Shown: positions 17,117 to 24,508 of the stretch, piece by piece
Position numbering within the stretch: the first letter of the stretch is position 1
Layout of the letters: the number at the start of each line of letters is the position of its first letter
Assembly (NCBI GenBank): GCA_044228435.1
Contig: JBGAUW010000004.1
Coordinates: 62,001-126,000, forward strand
Length of the DNA stretch: 64,000 nt
Origin: Bog-950 sp044228435
Lineage (GTDB): Bacteria > Bacteroidota > Bacteroidia > Chitinophagales > LD1
Direction: 5' to 3'
Position numbers and translations under genes: made by a program
The notes under the pieces: model-generated
What the model saw: only the letters and a program-made list of their open reading frames with translations
What the model was told of the DNA's origin: nothing
Databases searched by the model: none

Positions 17117-18196
17117 ATGAGTAACCTACTACGACAACACGCCGAGCAGCAATTTGCGCACGAACTGGATGAACTTAAAAAAAACGACCCCGGCAAAGTG
17201 CCCGCTAACTGGCAGCTATCGCCACAATCGGTAGTTACATACTTGTGCGGGGGCAAACTAAAAAACGGGTTCGAGGTAAGCCCCAAGTATATAGGTAACC
17301 GGCGCCTGATGGAGATAGCCGTTGCCACACTTACAACCGATAGGGCTTTGCTATTATACGGTTTGCCGGGCACGGCCAAATCGTGGGTTTCGGAGCACCT
17401 GGCAGCAGCGGTTTCGGGTAACTCCGCGCTTATTGTGCAGGGCACTTCGGGCATTGGAGAAGACACCATTCGCTATGGCTGGAATTATGCAAAACTTTTG
17501 GCCGATGGCCCCAGTGAGTCTGCTATGGTTCGCTCGCCGGTAATGCGTGCTATGCAGGAAGGCAAAATTGTACGTATTGAAGAGTTAACCCGCATTACAT
17601 CCGATGTGCAGGACTCGCTGATTACCGTACTATCGGAAAAAGCACTACCGGTACCCGAGCTGAATATAGAAGTTCAGGCTATAAAAGGCTTTAACGTAAT
17701 TGCCACAGCCAACAACCGCGATAAAGGCGTTAACGAATTATCGGGCGCCTTAAAGCGCCGCTTCAATACCGTTATTTTACCACTACCCGAAACGGTAGAA
17801 GAAGAAATGGATATTGTAAGGCGCCGCGTAGAAAGTTTTGAAAAAGTAATGGACCTGCCAGCCGAAAAACCTGCGCTTGAAGAAATACGCCGTATAGTTA
17901 CCATCTTCCGCGAGCTGCGCAGCGGTGTTACCTTAGATGGTAAAACTAAACTGAAAGTACCAAGCGGCACACTAAGTACAGCCGAAGCTATATCGGTAAT
18001 AAACAGTGGACTGGCAATGGCCGGATACTTTGGCGATGGCTCGTTAAAAGCCGCCGACCTTGCCGCCGGCATATTGGGCGCAGTGGTGAAAGACCCCGTT
18101 CAGGATAAACTGGTTTGGCAGGAATACCTGGAAACCGTGGTTAAAACCCGCGACAACTGGAAAGATATTTACCGGGCCAGCAGAGACCTTGCATAA
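17117..18196 (+). CDS. MoxR-like AAA+ ATPase (YehL-like)
   Basis: A 359-residue AAA+ ATPase. Walker A is GLPGTAKS (residues 82-89), the Walker B position reads VRIEELTR (about 152-159), sensor 1 is VIATANNRD, and the arginine region is ALKRRFNT. In most MoxR proteins the Walker B segment is DEINR; here the aspartate position is glutamate (Glu155-Glu156). MoxR ATPases remodel partner proteins and work with VWA proteins; one is encoded two genes downstream. The stop codon overlaps the next start by one base. There is no secretion signal. Its likely role is the motor of the five-gene complex. Confidence 0.88.
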   Translation: MSNLLRQHAEQQFAHELDELKKNDPGKVPANWQLSPQSVVTYLCGGKLKNGFEVSPKYIGNRRLMEIAVATLTTDRALLLYGLPGTAKSWVSEHLAAAVSGNSALIVQGTSGIGEDTIRYGWNYAKLLADGPSESAMVRSPVMRAMQEGKIVRIEELTRITSDVQDSLITVLSEKALPVPELNIEVQAIKGFNVIATANNRDKGVNELSGALKRRFNTVILPLPETVEEEMDIVRRRVESFEKVMDLPAEKPALEEIRRIVTIFRELRSGVTLDGKTKLKVPSGTLSTAEAISVINSGLAMAGYFGDGSLKAADLAAGILGAVVKDPVQDKLVWQEYLETVVKTRDNWKDIYRASRDLA

Positions 18197-20487
18197 TGGC
18201 GGTTCACTTATTAGGCATACGACATCACGGGCCCGGTTCGGCTAAAAATGTTGCTGATTTTTTACAGCAGCTAAAGCCGGATATTATACTGGTAGAAGGG
18301 CCACCAGAAGCAGAGCCTTTGCTGCAATGGGTTATACATAACCAAATGCAGCCACCGGTTGCCATACTGGTTTATAACCCGGTTAACCCTGCGCAGGCGG
18401 TGTTCTATCCCTTCGCGCAGTTTTCGCCTGAGTGGCAGGCACTGCACTACGGTATTTACAATAACATACCCACCCGCTTTTTCGATTTGCCACATGCCCA
18501 TAGTTTTGCCTTAGAGCAACCGGAACAAAAAGAAGATGTGGTAAAGCCCGGCGAAGCCGGCACCAATAGCTACGCAGCTTATAACAACGCAGAAGAGAAT
18601 GATACAGCCGCTACTGATGATAACCCTGCCGATGTTTATACCGACCCCTTTAATTACCTGGCCCAAATTGCCGGCGTAGCCGATGAAGAATTGTGGTGGG
18701 AAATGAACGTAGAAAGCCGGCAGGATTACACCGGTTTGTTTGAGGCCGTGGCCGAATCGGTAACTGCGCTGAGAGAAGCATTACCGGGAAAGAACGACAG
18801 AACAGAGCAACTGCGCGAGGCGTGGATGCGCAAGGGTATACGCGCCGCCGAAAAAGAAGGCTACCAGCGCATAGCCGTAATTTGCGGGGCCTGGCACGTG
18901 CCGGCATTAGCCAATATGCCTAAGCAAAAAGAGGATAATGACTTGCTGAAAGGCCTCGAAAAAGTAAAGGTAGAAGCCACCTGGATACCCTGGACCTATA
19001 ACCGGTTAACCCAGCGCAGCGGCTATGGCGCCGGTATTTACAGCCCCGGTTGGTACAACCACCTGTGGCAACACCCTACCGATGACGGCACGCGCTGGAT
19101 GAGTAAAATAGCGGAGCTGCTGCGCAAAAAAAATATGGATACCTCGGTAGCCCATGTAATTGAAGCGGTACGCCTGGCTAATACACTGGCTGCTATGCGG
19201 GGCTATAGCCGGGCCGGTTTAACTGAACTGAATGAAGCCACCGTAACTATACTTGGTTTTGGGGATAGCCTTTTACTACAGCTTATACACGAGGAGTTGA
19301 TTGTAAGCGATGTGCTGGGCAGGGTGCCGGATGATGTACCCAAAGTACCTTTGTTAACCGATGTAGAGAAGGCGCAGAAAAAACTAAGGCTGCAACCGGG
19401 CGCCGGTGTAAAAGAATTAAAGCTGGACCTGCGCGAAGAAAACGACCTGGCCAAAAGCACCCTGCTGCACCGGTTACGGTTAATGGGTGTAGACTGGGGC
19501 AACATTGTAATAAGCCGTGGCAAGGGTACTTTTAAAGAGCAATGGCAGCTAATGTGGCAACCCGAGTTTTCTATCCGCATAATAGAAAAAGGCGTTTGGG
19601 GCAATACCCTTCAGGAGGCCGCTACTAATTACTTAGCCCACCAGGCCGGTAGTATACAATCGGCTTCGCAATTAGTGCAACTGCTGGAGCAAACTATACC
19701 TACCGATTTACCGGGCTCGGTAAATGCTATGATACAGCGGTTAGATACACTGGCTGCTACTACAAGCGATGTTACCGAGCTAATGCGCACCGTACCCGGT
19801 TTATCTAACGTAGTGCGCTACGGCAATGTGCGCAACACCGACCTAGGGGCCCTGCAAAAAATGCTTGATTCGATTGTGGCGCGGGTTTGTATTGGTGTGC
19901 CGCTGGCGTGTATAAATATTGATGCTGATGCGGCCCAACACCTGTTAGATTTGTTGATGAAAACCGATTATGCTATCAGCGTTTCCGACAACAGTTACCT
20001 TTCGGAGCTATGGTTAAGCGCGCTGCAAAAAATACAGGCTTCGCATCATTGCAACCCACTTATTTCCGGTTATTGCACCCGCCTTTTGCGCGACAGAAAA
20101 ATACTTGACTACGAAGCGGTTCAACTACAGCTAAGCTATTATATGTCGCCGGGCAACCCGCCGGCCGATGCCGCTTTTTGGTTTGAGGGCTTTTTAAAAT
20201 CGTCGGGTACTATACTGCTGCTGGATGAAGATTTGTGGGCCCTGATTAATAACTGGGTGAGCGGCGTGGCCGAAAATACCTTTGTAGAACTACTACCGGT
20301 GCTAAGAAGAACCTTTGCAGAATTTACACAGGCCGAAAGAAAAAAGCTGGGCGAAAAGGCACGGCACGGTGGGGGAAGGGCAAGGGCTGCAAAGGTTGTA
20401 GTGCATGAGAATTTTGATGAAACACGTGCACAAAAAATACTACCGGTTATGCGCACTTTACTGGGTATAAAAACAACAGAACAATGA
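18196..20487 (+). CDS. DUF5682 protein with TraB/EreA-like N-terminal motifs (YehM-like)
   Basis: A 763-residue cytoplasmic protein. The start shows LGIRHHGPGSA (His10, His11), then LKPDIILVEGPPE (Glu34) and later VICGAWHVPAL (His234). This order (His-rich loop after strand 1, acidic residue after strand 2, late His loop) looks like the TraB/EreA/ChaN superfamily of putative metal-dependent hydrolases. That comparison is mine from motifs, not a search result. The C-terminal 450 residues are helical without clear motifs, ending in a basic Gly/Arg stretch (RHGGGRARAAK). It overlaps both neighbours by 1 and 4 bp, so it belongs to the same translationally coupled set and may be the effector enzyme. 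Confidence 0.8.
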   Translation: MAVHLLGIRHHGPGSAKNVADFLQQLKPDIILVEGPPEAEPLLQWVIHNQMQPPVAILVYNPVNPAQAVFYPFAQFSPEWQALHYGIYNNIPTRFFDLPHAHSFALEQPEQKEDVVKPGEAGTNSYAAYNNAEENDTAATDDNPADVYTDPFNYLAQIAGVADEELWWEMNVESRQDYTGLFEAVAESVTALREALPGKNDRTEQLREAWMRKGIRAAEKEGYQRIAVICGAWHVPALANMPKQKEDNDLLKGLEKVKVEATWIPWTYNRLTQRSGYGAGIYSPGWYNHLWQHPTDDGTRWMSKIAELLRKKNMDTSVAHVIEAVRLANTLAAMRGYSRAGLTELNEATVTILGFGDSLLLQLIHEELIVSDVLGRVPDDVPKVPLLTDVEKAQKKLRLQPGAGVKELKLDLREENDLAKSTLLHRLRLMGVDWGNIVISRGKGTFKEQWQLMWQPEFSIRIIEKGVWGNTLQEAATNYLAHQAGSIQSASQLVQLLEQTIPTDLPGSVNAMIQRLDTLAATTSDVTELMRTVPGLSNVVRYGNVRNTDLGALQKMLDSIVARVCIGVPLACINIDADAAQHLLDLLMKTDYAISVSDNSYLSELWLSALQKIQASHHCNPLISGYCTRLLRDRKILDYEAVQLQLSYYMSPGNPPADAAFWFEGFLKSSGTILLLDEDLWALINNWVSGVAENTFVELLPVLRRTFAEFTQAERKKLGEKARHGGGRARAAKVVVHENFDETRAQKILPVMRTLLGIKTTEQ

Positions 20488-21626
20488 GCGACGAAACAAC
20501 CTTGCGTAAATGGCGGCTGGTACTTGGCGGACATGAAAACGATGGCACCGGCTATAGTTTATCCGGTATAGATATAAGCATGGATAATGCGCTGGAAGCC
20601 CTGTATGACGGCGAGCGGAAAGGCGGCCTGGGCGGTTCATCGCCAAAGGTAAACCGGTGGCTGGGGGATATACGCAGCTTCTTTCCCAATACGGTGGTGC
20701 GCGTAATGCAGCAGGATGCTATTAAGCGTTTAAACCTTACCTCGCTGCTGTTGGAAAAAGAAATGCTGCAATCGGTGGAGCCGGATGTACATTTAGTTGC
20801 TACCTTAATGACCTTAAGCCGCGCTATACCCGAAAAAACAAAAGACACTGCGCGGCAAGTGGTAAAAAAAGTGGTAGACGATTTATTGCAAAAGCTAAGC
20901 GCCCCTATGCAACAGGCTGTAACCGGTGCGCTTAACCGCTCGGCCAAAAGCAGGCGGCCAAAGCACAACGAGATAGACTGGAAGAGCACGATTGAAAAAA
21001 ACCTGAAGCACTATCAACACGAATACAAAACCATTATACCCGAGGTGCGCATTGGCTTTGGCCGCAAGCGCAAAGCCATGAAGGATGTGGTGCTTTGCCT
21101 GGACCAAAGCGGCAGCATGGGCACCTCGGTAATTTACTCGGGCATTTTTGGTTCGGTAATGGCTTCTATACCGGCTATCGAAACCAAAATGGTAGTGTTT
21201 GATACCGCAGTGGCCGACTTAACCGAGGAGCTACAAGACCCGGTAGATTTACTGTTTGGTGTACAACTGGGCGGTGGTACCGATATTCAGTTAGCGCTGG
21301 GCTACTGTCAGCAAATAATTACACGCCCAACCGATACCGTGCTTGTTTTAATAACGGATTTGTACGAAGGCGGTAGCAATAGCGAACTGCATAAAAGAGC
21401 GGCGGCCTTAGTGCTAAGCGGCGTACAGGTTATTGTATTGCTGGCGCTAAACGACGATGGAGCGCCCTCGTACGACCATCATAACGCCCAATTTTTAAGC
21501 AACCTGGGCATACCAGTGTTTGCCTGCACCCCCGATAAGTTTCCGGATATGATGGCGGCCGCCCTCAGCAAGCAGGATATAAACCAATGGGCTGCGTATA
21601 ATGATATTGGGGTGAAGAAGGGGTAG
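20484..21626 (+). CDS. VWA-domain protein (YehP-like)
   Basis: A 380-residue protein without signal peptide. The N-terminal 200 residues are helical and basic. The C-terminal half is a von Willebrand A domain with a complete MIDAS: DQSGSM (Asp207 on), Thr in LGGGTDIQLAL, and Asp in VLITDLYEGG. VWA proteins next to MoxR ATPases act as metal-dependent partners that the ATPase loads or remodels. The 4-bp overlap with the DUF5682 gene and the lack of any later gene make this the operon's last member. No clear terminator follows; repeats begin immediately. Confidence 0.87.
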   Translation: MSDETTLRKWRLVLGGHENDGTGYSLSGIDISMDNALEALYDGERKGGLGGSSPKVNRWLGDIRSFFPNTVVRVMQQDAIKRLNLTSLLLEKEMLQSVEPDVHLVATLMTLSRAIPEKTKDTARQVVKKVVDDLLQKLSAPMQQAVTGALNRSAKSRRPKHNEIDWKSTIEKNLKHYQHEYKTIIPEVRIGFGRKRKAMKDVVLCLDQSGSMGTSVIYSGIFGSVMASIPAIETKMVVFDTAVADLTEELQDPVDLLFGVQLGGGTDIQLALGYCQQIITRPTDTVLVLITDLYEGGSNSELHKRAAALVLSGVQVIVLLALNDDGAPSYDHHNAQFLSNLGIPVFACTPDKFPDMMAAALSKQDINQWAAYNDIGVKKG

Positions 21627-21654
21627 GGGGTTAATAAGCACAGGACTACATCCT

Positions 21655-21687
21655 GTGTTGGCATATTACGCCCTTTCAGGCTTATCA
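21655..21687. repeat. Intergenic repeat family C, copy 2
   Basis: GTGTTGGCATATTACGCCC followed by TTTCAGGCTTATCA, next to a small ACAGGA/TCCTGT hairpin at 21640-21656. It matches 14192-14228 and 21923-21964. Confidence 0.6.
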
Positions 21688-21722
21688 CTTTGTTCGGAAG
21701 ATTAGCGTTTAAAGTTTTCTTT

Positions 21723-21895
21723 CAGGCGGCACCTACGGCGCGCCACAGCTTTATTCTTTTAATTTCTACAAACAGATGGCTCCTCCGGAGCAAAATGCAA
21801 CATGTAATTACTATTTCGCTCTTAACACCACGGAGTGGTGGCCTGTTTATAGAAACAGACAAAGCCATTAGTTGCGCACCAGAGGTGCCGCCTGT
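21723..21895. repeat. Hairpin-forming repeat, family B copy 2
   Basis: A 173-bp element with inverted ends (CAGGCGGCACCTACGGCGCG at 21723 against the complement of GCACCAGAGGTGCCGCCTGT, about 21875-21894). Its core has TTTATTC and TCTACAAACAG as in the copy at 6630-6781, followed by small hairpins (GGCTCCTCCGGAGC and CACCACGGAGTGGTG). Confidence 0.6.
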
Positions 21896-21922
21896 TCCTT
21901 TTGCAGTTACAAAAAGGCCACA

Positions 21923-21964
21923 CCCTGTGTTGGCATGTTACGCCTTTTCAGGGCTTATGAGGGG
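21923..21964. repeat. Intergenic repeat family C, copy 3
   Basis: CCCTGTGTTGGCATGTTACG followed by CCTTTTCAGGGCTTATGAGGGG. It is the closest match to copy 1 at 14192. Confidence 0.6.
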
Positions 21965-22026
21965 AAGCCCACAACTACCAAAGGGCTAAACCCACAAGTG
22001 TTCGAAACCTGACAAAATCAAGGAAG

Positions 22027-22103
22027 CATGTCAGTCTGAGCGTAGTCGAAGACTAGTGCTTCCGCCTGCGCAATTGCCTGCTTCGACTCCGCTCAGCATG
22101 ACA
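22027..22103. repeat. Divergent inverted pair of 23-25 bp
   Basis: CATGTCAGTCTGAGCGTAGT + CGAAG at 22027-22051 faces CTTCGACTCCGCTCAGCATG + ACA at 22081-22103, an imperfect inverted repeat with a 29-base spacer. It would form a long imperfect hairpin. Both arms look like the widespread Bacteroidota CTTCGACTCCGCTCAGC word. Confidence 0.6.
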
Positions 22104-22309
22104 TTTGCTTAGTTTAGTCAATGAAGAACAATGTTCCAAAAGTTGTGGTAAAACCACGCCGTTCTATGGTTAACCAAGGTTAACCTTTTTCGACCTTGCG
22201 GCGATTAACTGCCTGATTACCAAATACAATTTTTGGCGATGTTAACCATGGAACCGTTCTGTTTTTGGGCAGGATTTTCAAATTTTTCGAAACAAATACA
22301 ATATGGGCC

Positions 22310-22390
22310 GTCCCTACGGGACTTAATACATTTTACTCTTTTACCCCCGACTTTAGTCGGGGGCTACCATACTTTTCGTTCCTCCGGAAC
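22310..22390. repeat. Cluster of three short hairpins
   Basis: GTCCCTACGGGAC (22310-22322), CCCCCGACTTTAGTCGGGGG (22343-22362) and GTTCCTCCGGAAC (22378-22390) follow each other with AT-rich spacers. They are probably decayed palindromic repeat units. Confidence 0.55.
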
Positions 22391-22974
22391 TTAACCCCCG
22401 GAAAATAGATAGTCGGGTATATCAGCATCAAAAACAGCGCATTTCTGCCTACTTTTCTGCCTACCTTTTTTGAAGTTATAAGTTGTTTCTAGTTCACTTA
22501 TTATCAGTAAGTTGTGCTGCATTAAGCTGAATAAAAACAGCTTAAAATTTGCACCATTTTTTGCGCCTGTTTTGTCCGTGCCAGGGGGCTGTAACCCGCA
22601 GGTGTTACAGTTTACATTTTTTTTGTAACAATCTTGCTTAAGTCACTGTCAATCACCTAATTGATGCTAAAACGGTGTGTAACAGCGTAACACTTTTATG
22701 TCAACCTATTTCAGGACGATGCCTTTTAGATTTGACAAATAAGAGAAAAGTTGTTCAATTGCCAGCACGTAACGGAACCATTAAATCAAAGAACCTTGCT
22801 ATCATACAAAGATATGAAATAATAAATTAAAAAGAAGATAGATTTAAGACGATAGCCAATAGCGCTACAATTTATAGTTTAGTGATTACGTCTATGGCAT
22901 ATTAACCTTTATACAAACTGAAAACCATTCTGCAGCAGACAAAAAGTTTTAAACTATCATCCATCGCATTCGCA

Positions 22975-23322
22975 GTGGGCTTATTAAATATGTTAGGCTG
23001 CCATGCACAAAACAAAAACCTAATGGGACACGGAGAAAAAGTATTAGTAATTGGACGACATGCCGATATGCTTGTAAAAATTACAGGCCTGTTACAACAA
23101 CATGGTTACACCGCTATTGGCAAAACAACCAACCAGGATGCAATTGTTGCTTTTAAAGCTGACACTATTGATGCCGTTATTATTGGCGGAGGTGTAGATG
23201 ATGAAAGCAGGGAACTGTTTCATACAGAGTTTCCAAAAATAAACCCCAACGTGAAAGTTATTGATGCCCACCCCCAAACCGTATTGAGCGACTTAAAAGC
23301 TGCATTTTCGGATAAACAATAA
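22975..23322 (+). CDS. Receiver-like domain protein with apparent signal peptide and unclear start
   Basis: From the GTG at 22975 the product is 115 residues. The frame stays open back to 22906, and the extra residues (QQTKSFKLSSIAFAVGLLNM, then LGCHAQNKN) read as a signal peptide cut after HA or a weak lipobox, but no ATG, GTG or TTG precedes them. ATT 22927 or CTG 22930 would be needed. The domain (KVLVIGRHADMLVKI, then DAVIIGGGVDDES, then NVKVIDAH) follows a CheY-like alternation of strands and helices. The usual phosphoacceptor Asp is replaced by the IIGGG segment, so it is unlikely to be phosphorylated. Its function is unknown. It may be a decaying gene. Confidence 0.55.
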   Translation: MGLLNMLGCHAQNKNLMGHGEKVLVIGRHADMLVKITGLLQQHGYTAIGKTTNQDAIVAFKADTIDAVIIGGGVDDESRELFHTEFPKINPNVKVIDAHPQTVLSDLKAAFSDKQ

Positions 23323-23699
23323 ACAGCAGGATTGCAAATGCCTATACGGGGTACATAACCTAATGAAAAGTCGCCTCTGCGTCAACTTAAGCACTATTAG
23401 CAGTTCTCAGCACCCTTTCCGGGCTTTGGTTTTAGTCGTAAAAGTCCACCTCCGTCATCCGCCTTTGGCGTGATGACACCTCCGCCAGCGGAGGACACTA
23501 ACAGCCTACTACTGTCGCGCTAACATTTGTGAGCATGGCGCTAATGTCCTCCGCTGGCGGAGGTGTCTTGCGAAGCAAGACGGAGGTGGATTCCTTTTTA
23601 AGGTAAAACCCTTAACCACAAAGCCTTTCAGAAATTTCTTTATCACATCAAGTTGATGCGCATGCGACGAAAAGTCGGGACAGGCCCGTGCGCCCTTCG
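23323..23699. other. Gene-free stretch with nested inverted repeat
   Basis: Holds the nested palindrome at 23445-23590 and nothing else that can be supported. No coding frame of credible composition is present. Confidence 0.6.
23445..23590. repeat. 146-bp nested perfect inverted repeat
   Basis: Outer arms TCCACCTCCGTC (23445-23456) and GACGGAGGTGGA (23579-23590) are perfect complements. Inner 21-base arms at 23476-23496 and 23546-23566 are also perfect complements, and each contains its own CCTCCGCCAGCGGAGG palindrome. Small hairpins (CTTGCGAAGCAAG and GCCTTTGGC) lie between them. The structure is MITE-like and carries no gene. Confidence 0.75.
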
Positions 23700-24182
23700 C
23701 TAGGCCTGGCTACACGAAACGAACGTTTTAATTTCTTCTTTTCCGTTGCCGGGTAGGTTTAACCGTATGCGTTCAAAGGTTTCTTTAATGCGGTAGTCCA
23801 TATCGGTGTTAAATATTTCGGGCAGGGTGCAAATTTTATCGTAGTACTTATACAGCTCCAGCGCATTGGTGTAGGCTTCCAGCCACTCGCGGGCTATATG
23901 CACCGGTAGCCGGTAAAATGCCACCAGCGATTTTAGCTCATCACCGGTTAGCCACCGCCGCTCTTCGGTGTGGTTAAATACCCCGCCATGGTGCAACCGG
24001 ATGGTGGTGTAATGAAACATCAGGTAATCGGTATGCGGGCCGTAGCTAAATATGCGCTTTACCCGGTAGGGGTCGTAGCCGCCGCTTTGCATGCGATTAA
24101 AATGTTCGGGGTAAAGTTTTTCGGTAAGGTCGGTAAAGCCATGTTTCAATAATAAATCTACTAGTGTTTTAGAGGGTTTCAT
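23700..24182 (-). CDS. Conserved-looking protein of unknown function
   Basis: A 160-residue cytoplasmic protein, mostly helical, rich in Tyr, His and Arg (PEHFNRMQSGGYDPYRVKRI, then FHYTTIRLHHGG, WLTGDELKSLVAFY). It has no signal peptide, membrane segment or motif that I recognise. Codon use is like the surrounding housekeeping genes, and the start ATG is followed by a sensible helix, so it is probably real. It stands alone between repeat-rich regions. Confidence 0.6.
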   Translation of the reverse strand: MKPSKTLVDLLLKHGFTDLTEKLYPEHFNRMQSGGYDPYRVKRIFSYGPHTDYLMFHYTTIRLHHGGVFNHTEERRWLTGDELKSLVAFYRLPVHIAREWLEAYTNALELYKYYDKICTLPEIFNTDMDYRIKETFERIRLNLPGNGKEEIKTFVSCSQA

Positions 24183-24508
24183 AAGCGCGCTGTTTCATGT
24201 TTCGCTTTCTGTTACGGGGCAAAATTTATAAAGGTTATAGCGCAATGCCTGCCGTTTGTAATAAACAGGTGGCGGGTAGTGAACCGGTTGGTACATTCGC
24301 TAACCAGCAGGTTTGTTCAAACCGGTAAAATTATTTTGTGAAGTTGGTGAGACCCGCCTCCCGATGAAAAATCCGGACAGGTCCGGCGAGGAGAGGCTTC
24401 TTTTTCATAAATCTTCCAGTGAGCCTTTGGAACACCGGGAAGAACAGGCACATCCCACATAATTTTTAAAAGAAATCCTAAAAGAAATTAATTTCGCAAA
24501 AAACATAT
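24183..24508. other. Intergenic stretch upstream of the AT-rich gene pair
   Basis: No gene is seen. It contains a short TCCGGACAGGTCCGG-type hairpin near 24371-24385. Just before the next ATG, TAATTTCG (24489-24496) is one base off the TAnnTTTG -7 word, but it lies too close to the start codon to be convincing. Confidence 0.4.

Larger units (their letters stand above)
21627..22974. other. 1.3-kb gene-free repeat region
   Basis: No credible protein is encoded. The stretch holds two family C repeats, one long family B element, a divergent 25-bp inverted pair at 22027-22103, GTTAAC arms at 22166-22249, three short hairpins at 22310-22390 and a GTAAC-rich segment at 22589-22693. Each is listed separately where distinct. 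The last 70 bases encode an upstream extension of the next gene. Confidence 0.7.

Noticed and set aside
21690..21989. 99-codon plus-strand frame
   Set aside because: It is composed of family B and C repeat sequence and has no protein-like composition.
23445..23590. Terminator reading of the nested palindrome
   Set aside because: No T run follows and it is more than 120 bases from any gene end; its nested form fits a repeat element better.
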